A stretch of 30,084 bases of DNA from JBOGDS01 sp050743075 (GCA_050743075.1 JBOGDS010000042.1:1-30084), one strand, 5' to 3'; counted from the stretch's first letter, positions 9,664 through 17,028 are shown. Made by a program: numbers and translations. Notes: generated from the sequence alone by a model not told the origin.

Positions 9664-10499
9664 GCTGCCAGGCTCCTCTGCAGGGCGCGGGTCGCGATCA
9701 CGCCGACGGCGTGGGAGCGGTAGTCGGCTGTGCCGCGCTGGTCGGAGATCGGCGTGGCAGCCCGCCGGGCCAGCTCCCCGAAGCGGGCCGCGGCCGCCGG
9801 GGGCGCCGACATGGTCGCCCAGTCGATCGCCTCGGCGGCGAACAGCTCGGCCTCGGTGACGCGAAGCGGGCGAGGCGCGACCGACCCGAGCCCGAGCCGT
9901 ACGCTTCGGCCGGCCCGGTCCACCACCAGCCCGCAGCAAACGATGGAGATCACCATGGCGTTGCGGGTGCCGACCTTGAGGAACTGCTGTGGACCGTCCA
10001 GCCGCGGGACCCGGATCTGCCAGATGACCTCGCCCGGTTCGATCACCGTGCGCTTGACGCCGGTGATGAACTCTGTCAGCGGCACGGTTCGGGTTCCGCC
10101 GCGCCTGGCCAGTACGACCATCGCGTCCATCGCGGCCAGGACCGGCAGGCCGTCGCCCGCAGGGCTGGCGGTGCCGACGTTGCCGCCGACGGTACCGGCG
10201 TTGCGCATCTGCGGGGAGCCGACCGTGCGCGCGGCCGCGGCCAGCCCCGGGAGCACATCGACCAGGTCGATCTCCACCTCGGTCCAGGTCGCCCCGGCGC
10301 CCAGCACCACCTCGTCGTCACCGACGTCGTAGCCCTGGAGCTCTTCGACCCGGCGTAGGCACACGACCGAGGTCGGGGCCCGGTGACCGAAGTTCACCTC
10401 GACCATGAAGTCCGTACCACCGGCGAGCAGCTGCGCGTCCGGCATCTCGTCGAGTGCGTCGAAGGTCTGCTCGAGCGTTCGCGGGTGGGCGATCGTCAT
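9660..10499 (-). CDS. Xanthine dehydrogenase, FAD-binding subunit
   Basis: A 279-residue FAD subunit (CO-dehydrogenase flavoprotein type) that passes electrons to NAD+. It shows the flavin-binding LLAGGTDFMVEV loop near residue 24, VVLGAGATWTEVE, RNAGTVGGNVGTASPAGDGL and a C-terminal domain with GSVAPRPLRVTEAE and DYRSHAVGVIATRALQR. It is the first gene of the minus-strand arm (xdh FAD, Fe-S, Mo, permease-UraD, deaminase) and is divergent from uraD at 10683. A GAGG element sits just before the ATG. A predicted promoter and an inverted-repeat operator lie upstream. Confidence 0.92.
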   Translation of the reverse strand: MTIAHPRTLEQTFDALDEMPDAQLLAGGTDFMVEVNFGHRAPTSVVCLRRVEELQGYDVGDDEVVLGAGATWTEVEIDLVDVLPGLAAAARTVGSPQMRNAGTVGGNVGTASPAGDGLPVLAAMDAMVVLARRGGTRTVPLTEFITGVKRTVIEPGEVIWQIRVPRLDGPQQFLKVGTRNAMVISIVCCGLVVDRAGRSVRLGLGSVAPRPLRVTEAELFAAEAIDWATMSAPPAAAARFGELARRAATPISDQRGTADYRSHAVGVIATRALQRSLAA

Positions 10500-10540
10500 T
10501 ACGCCTCGCTTCCGGGCGGTCCGGCAGCCGAGCTTCCGGA

Positions 10541-10555
10541 TTCCGCAGAGCGGAA
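10541..10555. promoter_or_regulatory. Operator-like inverted repeat, site 1 (xdh side)
   Basis: A perfect 15-bp palindrome TTCCGCAGAGCGGAA, fitting TTCCG-N5-CGGAA. It lies between the predicted xdh -10 box and the xdh FAD start, so a bound protein would block transcription of the minus-strand arm. It is the best of six similar sites in this window. The IclR-family gene at 12454-13221 is the likely binder (inference). Confidence 0.6.
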
Positions 10556-10573
10556 ACTTGTTCTCGCTGGGGA

Positions 10574-10602
10574 AGCGTAGGGGGTATCCTTACGGCCGTC
10601 AA
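10574..10602 (-). promoter_or_regulatory. Predicted sigma-70 type promoter for the xdh operon
   Basis: On the minus strand: TTGACG (10602-10597), a 17-bp spacer, then TACGCT (10579-10574). The spacing is ideal and it lies 75 nt upstream of the FAD-subunit start. It is back-to-back with the uraD promoter, the two -35 boxes being only 7 bp apart. Confidence 0.5.
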
Positions 10603-10609
10603 TGGTCCG

Positions 10610-10640
10610 TTGACAAGATCCTGCCGCTGGCCGCTAGTTT
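10610..10640 (+). promoter_or_regulatory. Predicted promoter for uraD-uraH-uricase
   Basis: TTGACA at 10610-10615 is a perfect -35 box; TAGTTT at 10635-10640 is the best -10, with a 19-bp spacer, slightly long. The operator-like repeat at 10660-10674 lies downstream, as expected for repression. Confidence 0.45.
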
Positions 10641-10659
10641 CTGCCTGACGGTAGCCATG

Positions 10660-10674
10660 TTTCGTTCTACGGAA
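10660..10674. promoter_or_regulatory. Operator-like inverted repeat, site 2 (uraD side)
   Basis: TTTCGTTCTACGGAA matches TTCCG-N5-CGGAA with one mismatch. It sits between the predicted uraD -10 box and the start codon, mirroring site 1 on the xdh side. Confidence 0.5.
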
Positions 10675-10682
10675 GTTAGAGG

Positions 10683-11204
10683 ATGTCCGAGACCTGGTCC
10701 ACCCGGCACGCGCTCGACCGTCTCAACAGTGCTTCCGCCGCCGAGGCCACCGAGTGGCTGCGAGCGTGCAACAGCTCGCGCGGCTGGGCCCGGGCGATGG
10801 TGGCGGGCCGGCCGTATGTGGACGTCCAGACCTTGCTGGCCACCGCCGAGCGGGAGAGCCGGGCCCTGCCCTGGGCCGAGGTGCTGGAGGCGCTCGCTGC
10901 CCACCCCCGCATCGGCGAGAGTCCGGACGGGCAGGGGACCGAGGCCGAGTGGTCGCGGCGTGAGCAGGCGGCGATGGGCGAGGCCGACGTAGCGCTGCGG
11001 CGCGCGGTCATGGAGGGGAACCGCGCATACGAGAAGCGGTTCGGGCACGTCTTCCTGATCCGGGCAGCCGGCCGCGAGGGGCCCGAGATGCTCGCCGCGC
11101 TGCGGTCGCGGCTCGCCAATGACGAGACAACCGAACGGGCCGTGGTCACCGACCAGCTCGCCCAGATCACCCGGCTGCGGGTGGAAAGGCTGCTCACCGA
11201 ATGA
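10683..11204 (+). CDS. uraD: OHCU decarboxylase (2-oxo-4-hydroxy-4-carboxy-5-ureidoimidazoline decarboxylase)
   Basis: A 173-residue stand-alone UraD that decarboxylates OHCU to (S)-allantoin, the third step of urate breakdown. The catalytic His74 is in LAAHPRIGE and the catalytic Glu94 is in SRREQ exactly 20 residues later, as in characterised family members. The C-terminal VTDQLAQITRLRVERLL helix carries the conserved Arg region. The start is ATG 10683, shortly after an AGAGG element. The stop overlaps the uraH ATG (ATGA). First gene of the uraD-uraH-uricase operon. Contrast this intact site with the altered UraD domain fused to the permease at 4785-6710. Confidence 0.92.
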   Translation: MSETWSTRHALDRLNSASAAEATEWLRACNSSRGWARAMVAGRPYVDVQTLLATAERESRALPWAEVLEALAAHPRIGESPDGQGTEAEWSRREQAAMGEADVALRRAVMEGNRAYEKRFGHVFLIRAAGREGPEMLAALRSRLANDETTERAVVTDQLAQITRLRVERLLTE

Positions 11205-11533
11205 CACTGTCCACCCACGTTCTCGACGCGGCCAATGGCCGGCCGGCTGCCGGCGTACCGGTCGTCCTGTCCCGTCGGATCCCGGACGGTTGGCAGCGAC
11301 TCGGCACCGGCGTCACCGACGACGACGGCCGGAGCTCCGGCCTGGGGCCCGCTGCGCTCGAGCCGGGCGTGTACCGGCTGGAGTTCGACACCGGCGCGTA
11401 CTTCGCGGCCACCGGGCAGACCGGCTTCTATCCCGAGGTGGCGGTCGTGTTCGAGGTCACCGACCCGGCGAGTCACCACCATGTCCCGCTGCTGCTGTCC
11501 CCGTTCGCGTTCTCGACCTACCGAGGGAGCTGA
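11201..11533 (+). CDS. uraH: 5-hydroxyisourate hydrolase (transthyretin-like)
   Basis: A 110-residue HIU hydrolase converting 5-hydroxyisourate to OHCU. The N-terminal LSTHVLD motif (His6), the TDDDGR segment and the SHHHVPLLLSP region carry the family's catalytic His/Arg set. The C-terminus is the diagnostic YRGS tetrapeptide. The length is normal for the family. It overlaps uraD by 4 bp and ends 4 bp before the uricase start, so the three act as one translationally coupled unit. Confidence 0.95.
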   Translation: MTLSTHVLDAANGRPAAGVPVVLSRRIPDGWQRLGTGVTDDDGRSSGLGPAALEPGVYRLEFDTGAYFAATGQTGFYPEVAVVFEVTDPASHHHVPLLLSPFAFSTYRGS

Positions 11534-11537
11534 AGGC

Positions 11538-12434
11538 ATGGGCGTCACACTCGGACACAACCAGTACGGCAAGGCGGAGACCCGGGTGGTCCGCGTCTAC
11601 CGCGACTCCGACCCGCACGAGTTGGTCGACTACAACGTCTCGGTGGCCTTGTCGGGCGACTTCGCCGACATCCACCTGACCGGCGACAATGCCAAGTGCC
11701 TGACCACCGACGCCACCAAGAACACCGTCAACGCCTTCTGCAAGGAGTACCCCGACGCGGCGCGGCAGCCGGAGTCCCTCGGCCTCGCGCTCGCGCGCCA
11801 CTTCGTCGAGGACGTCGAAGCGGTCAGCCGGGCCCGGATCACCCTGGAGATGTACCCCTGGGTCCGACTGGACCACGCCGGCTCACCGCACCCGCACGCG
11901 TTCGCCCGGCACGGCGGGTACGTCCGGACCGCTTCAGTGGCCGTCGAGAACGGTCAGGCCTGGGTGGTCTCGGGCATTCGCGACCTCACCGTGCTCAAGA
12001 CGACGGACTCGGAGTTCTGGGGCTACCTGCAGGAGCGGTACACCACGCTGCTGCCCACCCACGACCGGATCATGGCGACGTCGGTGCGGAGCCAGTGGTG
12101 GCACACCGACCTGAGCACCGAGTGGGCGCAGTCGTACAAGGCGTCGCTGGCGACCATGACCGACTGCTTCGCCGGTCACTACAGCCTGGCATTGCAGCAG
12201 ACTATGTACGCGATGGGTGAGGCGATGATCGCGGCCCAGCCGGAGATCGGCGAAGTCCGCTTCTCGATGCCGAACAAGCACCACTTCGTCATCGACCTGT
12301 CCCCGTTCGGGCTGGACAACCCCAACGAGGTGTTCCACGCCGACGACCGGCCGTACGGGCTCATCGAGGGCACCATCCACCGCGAGGACGCGGGTGACCC
12401 CGGGCTGGCCTTCGACCCGGGCCCGGGCTGGTGA
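11538..12434 (+). CDS. uox: Urate oxidase (cofactor-free uricase)
   Basis: A 298-residue uricase that oxidises urate with O2 to 5-hydroxyisourate. It begins MGVTLGHNQYGKAETRVVRV, with the active-site Lys12 region, and has LTTDATKNTVNAFC, carrying the catalytic Thr. Further landmarks are SGIRDLTVLKTTDSEFWGYL, RSQWWHTD and FSMPNKHHFVIDLSPFG with the NKHH histidine. NPNEVFHADDRPYG is near the C-terminus. Length and order match two-domain tunnelling-fold uricases such as those of Arthrobacter and Bacillus. ATG 11538 follows a GGGAGCTGAAGG element. The gene is convergent with the IclR gene 20 bp away. Confidence 0.95.
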   Translation: MGVTLGHNQYGKAETRVVRVYRDSDPHELVDYNVSVALSGDFADIHLTGDNAKCLTTDATKNTVNAFCKEYPDAARQPESLGLALARHFVEDVEAVSRARITLEMYPWVRLDHAGSPHPHAFARHGGYVRTASVAVENGQAWVVSGIRDLTVLKTTDSEFWGYLQERYTTLLPTHDRIMATSVRSQWWHTDLSTEWAQSYKASLATMTDCFAGHYSLALQQTMYAMGEAMIAAQPEIGEVRFSMPNKHHFVIDLSPFGLDNPNEVFHADDRPYGLIEGTIHREDAGDPGLAFDPGPGW

Positions 12435-12452
12435 CCGCCACGACGCTGGCGG
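12435..12452. terminator. Bidirectional hairpin between convergent uricase and iclR
   Basis: A perfect 6-bp stem CCGCCA / TGGCGG with 6-nt loop begins at the base after the uricase stop and fills the gap up to the convergent iclR stop. There is no T-tract, so it is a GC-type terminator candidate only. Confidence 0.4.
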
Positions 12453-12453
12453 C

Positions 12454-13221
12454 TCAGGCGGAGGGGCGCTCGTCGACCAGGTCGGCGGACAGCGCATCGG
12501 CCGTGGCGATGAGCGGCGACGCCGCCCGGGCGATGAGATCGTGGGTCATCCGCGCCGCGGGGCCCGAGATCGAGATCGCGGTCCTGGTCGCGGCGCTGGG
12601 GACGGCCACGGCAAGGCAGTTGACGCCGATCTCCTGCTCGCCCTCGTCGACGGCGTACCCCCGGTCTCGGATTTCTGCCAGCTCGCGGAGCATGACGTCG
12701 GTGTCGGTCACCGTGTGCTCGGTCTGCGCGGGCATGCCGGTCCGCCCGAGGAGCGCTCGTGCCTCGCCGTCGGAAAGCTGAGCCAGCAGTGCCTTGCCCA
12801 CAGCCGTGGTGTGTAGGTGGACACGGCGGCCGACCTCGGTGAACATGCGCATCGGGTGCAACGACGGGACCTGGGCCACGTACGTGGCGCGGTCGCCGTC
12901 GAGCATCGCCACGTTCGAGGTCTCACCGAACGTGTCCACCAGGCGGGACAGGTGCGGAAGCGCGGTGCTGCGGATCATGCCGTTGGCTGCCTCGCCGAGG
13001 TTCACCAGCCGCGGTCCGAGCGCGTACCGCCGAGACGGCTGCTGTCGCACGTAGCCCCGGTTGACCAGGGTCTGAACGAGGCGGTGGATGGTCGGCAGGG
13101 GCAGCCCCGACGTCGTCGCGATGTCGGACAGGGACAGCTCACCGCCCGCCTCCGCCATGATCTCCAACACGTCGAACACGCGCTCCACCGACTGAACTGT
13201 CCGCTGTTGCCTTGCTGTCAT
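12454..13221 (-). CDS. IclR-family transcriptional regulator, likely purine/allantoin-pathway repressor
   Basis: A 255-residue regulator. Residues about 5-65 are a winged helix-turn-helix: VQSVERVFDVLEIMAEAGGE, LSLSDIATTSGLPLPTIHRL and RGYVRQQPSRRYALGPRL. Residues about 80-250 are the IclR effector-binding domain with ATYVAQVPS, LHTTAVGKALLAQL, RGYAVDEGEQEIGVNCLAVA and ISISGPAARM. ATG 13221 follows an AAGGAT element, and the open frame upstream is non-conserved. AllR-type IclR proteins control allantoin and glyoxylate genes in E. coli and Streptomyces, so placement amid this pathway suggests the same role. The gene's own upstream region carries two copies of the repeat found before the pathway operons, which points to autoregulation. 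Confidence 0.88.
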   Translation of the reverse strand: MTARQQRTVQSVERVFDVLEIMAEAGGELSLSDIATTSGLPLPTIHRLVQTLVNRGYVRQQPSRRYALGPRLVNLGEAANGMIRSTALPHLSRLVDTFGETSNVAMLDGDRATYVAQVPSLHPMRMFTEVGRRVHLHTTAVGKALLAQLSDGEARALLGRTGMPAQTEHTVTDTDVMLRELAEIRDRGYAVDEGEQEIGVNCLAVAVPSAATRTAISISGPAARMTHDLIARAASPLIATADALSADLVDERPSA

Positions 13222-13247
13222 GGGTGATCCTTGAGATGGGCGCCGTG

Positions 13248-13262
13248 TTCCGCATCGTGAAA
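13248..13262. promoter_or_regulatory. Operator-like repeat, site 3 (iclR upstream)
   Basis: TTCCGCATCGTGAAA keeps the left TTCCG arm and three of five right-arm bases of TTCCG-N5-CGGAA. It lies 27 bp upstream of the iclR start, consistent with autoregulation. Confidence 0.35.
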
Positions 13263-13307
13263 GAAGTGTGATGGACGGCGGTTGACTCGACAACTCGGCG
13301 GTGTTCC

Positions 13308-13322
13308 TTCCGTATAGCAGAA
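13308..13322. promoter_or_regulatory. Operator-like repeat, site 4 (iclR upstream)
   Basis: TTCCGTATAGCAGAA has one mismatch to TTCCG-N5-CGGAA. Its centre is 60 bp from site 3. Before the IS110 insertion it would have sat between divergent iclR and the DUF6986 gene. Confidence 0.45.
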
Positions 13323-14813
13323 GATAGAGTCCGCTGGGCAGAAACTGCGAATGCCAAGCGTGGGCTTCTACGGTCGGCCGAGGTTGGTCCCGGCGCGGCA
13401 TGGTCCTGCCCGACGGAGAACCCATGGCCAGGGGCCGCCACGAGGGATGAGAATCGGGTGGGGTCTGGCTGAGCGCGTTCACGCTTGGTGCGCACGAACC
13501 CGATACTGAGACTGAGCTCGGGGCCTTCCCGGCACCACGAATTGTTGCTGCGAGCACGTTTCACAGCGTCGTAGATCGGTTGGCCCCGCCGACCCCGTCG
13601 GGCAGGGCGACGAGAGGAGAGGTCGTGGATGTGATGTTGGAGCGGTGCGCGGGCATCGACATCGGCAAGGACAAGGTGGTTGCCTGTGTTCGCACGCCTG
13701 GTCCGGGTGGGCGGGGCCGAAGGAAGGACACGCGCAGCTTCCGGTCCTTTGTCGGTGATCTCGAAACCATGGCGGAGTGGTTCGCGGCGGAGGGGGTCAC
13801 CGATGTGGCGATGGAGGCGACGGGCACGTACTGGCAGCCGGTGTGGTATGTGCTCGAGCACGGGTTGCTACGCGGCAGCTTCGTGCCGCCGCGGGTGATC
13901 CGTGAGCTGCGAGACCTGACCCGATACCGCAAGCGGTTGGTGCAGACCCACACCTCGGAGGTCCAGCGGATCCAGAAGACCCTGGACGACGGGGGCATCA
14001 AGTTGGACTCGGTCGCGTCGGATGTGATGGGGGTCTCGGGGAGGGCGATGCTGCGAGCGCTGGTCGCAGGGGAACGAGACGACGAGGTGCTCGCCGAGCT
14101 GGCCAAGGGCAAGCTGCGCAAGAAGGTCCCCGAGTTGCGCCGAGCCTTGCGGGGCCGTTTCTCGGAGCACCACGCGCTGCTCATCGGGATGAGCCTGGAC
14201 CACACCGATCACCTCGAAGCGGCGATGGCACGCCTTGACGCCCAGATCGACGCCGTGTTCGCCGCGAACCTCAGCGAGGCCGGCGTCCCTTTCGAGCGGG
14301 CCCGTGACCACCTCGACACCATCCCCGGGGTCGCGAAACGGGCAGCCGAGGCGATCATCGCTGAGATCAGTACCGACATGGCGAGGTTCCCGACCGCCGG
14401 TCATCTCGCGTCGTGGGCCGGTGAGGCACCTGGGAACAACATCACCGGCGGGAAACGCGGATCGGGTCGGACCACCAAAGGCGACGTCTGGGCTCGGCGA
14501 GATCCTCAACCAGTGCGCATGGGCGGCCGCTCGAACCCGAGACACCTACCTGTCCGCCCAGTTCTGGCGTCTCGCCCGCCGGATCGGCAAGAAGAAAGCG
14601 GCGATGGCGGTCGGCCACTCGATCCTGGTGCTCTGCCGGCACCTGCGCACCAACGACACCGACCACCACGACCTCGGCGGCGACTACTTCACCCGCCCCA
14701 ACGACCCCGACCGACACCGCGACCGCCTCATCGAGCAACTCCACGGACCCGGCTACCGAGTAACCCTCGACCGAGTCGCATGAACGCCCGCGGCAGACTC
14801 ACGGTTGATTCGC
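13323..14813 (+). mobile_element. Degenerate IS110-family insertion element (maximal extent; ends not resolved)
   Basis: The interval between the iclR control region and the DUF6986 ribosome-binding site holds one IS110-type transposase relic plus about 300 bp of non-coding sequence upstream (13323-13624) and about 30 bp downstream. IS110 elements lack terminal inverted repeats, so the ends cannot be read from the sequence. In IS110-group elements the long non-coding left end encodes the bridge RNA; several GC-rich stem candidates lie in 13450-13620 (for example around 13583-13610), but I see no clear guide loops. I see no other gene in 13323-13624. The element separates the DUF6986 gene from the iclR-side operators. 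Confidence 0.5.
13625..14783 (+). pseudogene. IS110 transposase, inactivated by internal deletion and frameshift
   Basis: GTG 13625 follows GAGAGGAGAGG. The N-terminal DEDD domain shows CAGIDIGKDKVVA and VAMEATGTYWQPVWYVLE, then jumps at 13853-13858 (CTCGAG) straight to HGLLRGSFVPPRVIRELRDL. Relatives have about 35 residues between, including the KTDxxDA motif with two of the four DEDD acids. The C-terminal Tnp_20 domain reads DTIPGVAKRAAEAIIAEI and GNNITGGKRGSGRTTKG, with Thr where the family's catalytic Ser is usual. One extra G in the GGG at 14490-14492 then shifts the frame; the rest (LGEILNQCAWAAARTRDTYL to YRVTLDRVA) is in another frame, ending at 14783. It cannot encode an active recombinase. 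Confidence 0.85.
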
Positions 14814-14826
14814 AGGGGGTACGGTG

Positions 14827-16092
14827 ATGACCGGCGAACTCCGCACCGGCGCCGGGCTGCTCGCGGAGCTCGACGCCTGGCTCGGGTCGTGGGACGCCGA
14901 GCTGGCGGCCCGCTACCCCGGCGACCCGGGCACGCGCCAACCGGTGCACACCGTCTACGTGCCCGCCGACCGGTTCCACGCGGACACCGTGGGCGAGTGG
15001 GGGGCTCAGGCAGGTCAGCTGCTCGCCGAACACGCTCCCGACCCCATATCCCTGGCCGCTGCGTCCGGCGTCGACGCCGACCTGGTTGGAGCGGTCTATG
15101 CCCGCGTCGTGGCGAAGCTGCACCGCGAACCGGTCGAGGACCTCCGGGTGGACTTCGAGGACGGCTACGGCGCCCGCAGCGACGACGAGGAGGACAACGC
15201 GGCTGTGACGGCTGGGACCACTCTCGCCGTGGTGCTCGCGGCGGACGACCGCCCGTTCTCGGCGGGAGTCCGGTTCAAGTGCCTCGAGGCCGGCACCCGG
15301 CGGCGCGGTGTCCGGACACTAGAGCTGGTGCTCGGCGGCCTGCTTGCCGAAGGCCCACTGCCGGACGGGTTCGTGCTGACCCTGCCAAAGGTGACTTCGC
15401 CGGCACAGGTGGCCGCCATGGTCGAGATCTGCGAGCGCCTGGAGCAGGCATACGGCCTGCCCGCCGCCGCACTGCGGTTCGAGGTCCAGGTCGAGACGCC
15501 GCAGGCGATCATCGGCCCGGACGGCACGGCGGGGGTGTCGCGAATGATCGGCGCGGCGGCCGGGCGCTGCTCCGGCCTGCACTACGGCGCCTACGACTAC
15601 AGCGCGGCCTGCGGGGTGTCGGCCGCCTACCAGAGCATGGAGCACCCGGTCGCCGACCACGCCAAGGCGGTCATGCAGGTCGCGGCGGCGGGCACCGGGG
15701 TCCGGCTCTCCGACGGATCCACCAACGTGGTCCCGGTCGGCGATGCCGACCACGTGCGAACGGCGTGGCGGTTGCACGCGCGGCTGGTGCGCCGGTCCCT
15801 CGAACGCGGCTATTACCAGGGCTGGGACATGCACCCCGGGCACCTGCCGACCCGCTATCTGGCCACCTACGCGTTCTTCCGCGACACGCTGGCGCAGTCC
15901 GCCGCCCGGCTGCGGGCGTACGTCGACCGTGTGGAAGGCGGTGTCATGGACGAGCCGGCAACCGCTATGGCACTCGCCGGCGCGATCGTCCGCGCTATGG
16001 ACTGCGGTGCGGTGGACGAGGCGGAGGTGGCGGAGCTCACCGGCCTGGACCGCGGCGCTCTGGACCTCCTGGCCCGCCGCCGGCCGGCTTGA
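14827..16092 (+). CDS. DUF6986 family, HpcH/HpaI aldolase / CitE-like protein
   Basis: A 421-residue TIM-barrel protein of the CitE/HpcH superfamily. Landmarks are VHTVYVPADRFHADT, the acidic VEDLRVDFEDGYGARSDDEE, FVLTLPKVTSPAQVAAMVEI, RFEVQVETPQAI, LHYGAYDYSAACGV and RGYYQGWDMHPGHLPTRYLA. The DFEDGYG and EVQVETP motifs resemble the metal and substrate sites of C-C lyases and malate/citramalyl-type enzymes that handle glyoxylate or 2-oxo acids with CoA thioesters. Its exact reaction is unknown to me. Its place beside urate and glyoxylate genes suggests glyoxylate or ureidoglycolate handling (inference). ATG 14827 is 8 nt after AGGGGG; GTG 14824 is possible. The IS110 relic lies directly upstream and the hyi promoter overlaps its 3' end. 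Confidence 0.75.
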   Translation: MTGELRTGAGLLAELDAWLGSWDAELAARYPGDPGTRQPVHTVYVPADRFHADTVGEWGAQAGQLLAEHAPDPISLAAASGVDADLVGAVYARVVAKLHREPVEDLRVDFEDGYGARSDDEEDNAAVTAGTTLAVVLAADDRPFSAGVRFKCLEAGTRRRGVRTLELVLGGLLAEGPLPDGFVLTLPKVTSPAQVAAMVEICERLEQAYGLPAAALRFEVQVETPQAIIGPDGTAGVSRMIGAAAGRCSGLHYGAYDYSAACGVSAAYQSMEHPVADHAKAVMQVAAAGTGVRLSDGSTNVVPVGDADHVRTAWRLHARLVRRSLERGYYQGWDMHPGHLPTRYLATYAFFRDTLAQSAARLRAYVDRVEGGVMDEPATAMALAGAIVRAMDCGAVDEAEVAELTGLDRGALDLLARRRPA

Positions 16093-16117
16093 CCGCTATC
16101 GTCGGTCGCACTAGTGT
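16089..16117 (+). promoter_or_regulatory. Predicted promoter of the hyi-glxR-gcl-allB-glxK-allantoicase operon
   Basis: TTGACC (16089-16094), a 17-bp spacer, then TAGTGT (16112-16117). The -35 box overlaps the stop codon of the DUF6986 gene. Two operator-like repeats follow immediately. Confidence 0.45.
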
Positions 16118-16131
16118 TCCGAGTGACAGAA
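16117..16131. promoter_or_regulatory. Operator-like repeat, site 5 (hyi upstream)
   Basis: TTCCGAGTGACAGAA differs from TTCCG-N5-CGGAA at one position. It abuts the predicted -10 box; its centre is 21 bp (two helical turns) from site 6. Confidence 0.5.
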
Positions 16132-16137
16132 TACTTC

Positions 16138-16152
16138 TTCCGCAATACGGAT
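16138..16152. promoter_or_regulatory. Operator-like repeat, site 6 (hyi upstream)
   Basis: TTCCGCAATACGGAT differs from TTCCG-N5-CGGAA only in the last base. With site 5 it forms a same-face pair upstream of hyi. Confidence 0.5.
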
Positions 16153-16174
16153 TGATCAGGCCAGAGAGGCGGCC

Positions 16175-16996
16175 ATGACGACGCCCCGTTACGAGGTCAA
16201 CTGCTCGATCCTGTTCACCGAGTTGCCGGTGCGCGACAGGCCGGCGGCGGTCCGCGCGGCCGGGTTCGATGCGGTCGAGTTCTGGTGGCCCTTCGACCGG
16301 GCAGTCCCGTCCGATGCGGAGGTGGACTCGTTCGTCGGTGCGGTCTCTGACGCGGGCGTGGCGCTGGTCGGGCTCAACTTCTTCGCGGGCGACATGCCGG
16401 GCGGGGACCGCGGCCTGGTGTCGTGGCCGGCCCGGTCTGCGGAGCTGCGTGACAACGTCGACGTCGCGGTCGGCATCGGCGAGCGGCTGGGTTGCCGGGC
16501 GTTCAACGCGCTGTACGGCAACCGGGTGGACGGCGTGGACCCCGCTGTGCAGGACGACCTCGCCGTCGAGAACCTGGCCCTCGCCGCCAAGGCGGCGGAG
16601 CGCGTCAACGGCGTGGTCCTGGTCGAGCCGGTAAGCGGCGCGCCGGCGTACCCGCTGAGGACCGCCGCCGACGCGATCGCGGTTCTCGACCGCGTGGAGC
16701 GCGAGACCGGGTCGACCAACCTGCGGTTCCTGTGCGACCTCTACCACCTCGCGGTCAACGGCGACGACCTTGACGCCGTCATCGCTGCGTACGCGGCGCG
16801 TACCGGACACGTCCAGATCGCCGATGCGCCGGGCCGCAACGAGCCCGGCACCGGTGAGCTGGATCTCGACGGCTACCTTGGCAGGCTCGCCGCCGCCGGC
16901 TACGACGGCTGGGTGGGTCTGGAGTACATGCCCAGCGGCGCCAGCGCGGACGCCTTCGACTGGCTGCCCCGCGACCGTCGCGCCGCCCGCGCCTGA
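16175..16996 (+). CDS. hyi: Hydroxypyruvate isomerase
   Basis: A 273-residue xylose-isomerase-like TIM barrel interconverting hydroxypyruvate and tartronate semialdehyde. Motifs are EVNCSILFTELPVRDRPAAV, GFDAVEFWWPF, LNFFAGDMPGGDRGLVSWP, FNALYGN, VVLVEPVSG, FLCDLYHLAVNGDD and GHVQIADAPGRNEPGTGELD, ending with WVGLEYMPSG. The GDRGL and PGRNEPGTGE segments are characteristic of Hyi. RBS GAGAGG lies before ATG 16175. First gene of the glyoxylate/allantoin operon; glxR follows after a 32-bp gap. In the Gcl pathway this enzyme balances the tartronate semialdehyde pool. Confidence 0.9.
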   Translation: MTTPRYEVNCSILFTELPVRDRPAAVRAAGFDAVEFWWPFDRAVPSDAEVDSFVGAVSDAGVALVGLNFFAGDMPGGDRGLVSWPARSAELRDNVDVAVGIGERLGCRAFNALYGNRVDGVDPAVQDDLAVENLALAAKAAERVNGVVLVEPVSGAPAYPLRTAADAIAVLDRVERETGSTNLRFLCDLYHLAVNGDDLDAVIAAYAARTGHVQIADAPGRNEPGTGELDLDGYLGRLAAAGYDGWVGLEYMPSGASADAFDWLPRDRRAARA

Positions 16997-17028
16997 GCCG
17001 TCCCCCATCGACGAGGCAGGAGACGCAG

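Noticed and set aside
14490..14492. Programmed frameshift in the IS110 transposase
   Set aside because: IS110 enzymes are normally encoded in one frame, there is no slippery heptamer, and the gene already lacks the DxxD motif; plain mutation or a sequencing error is simpler.
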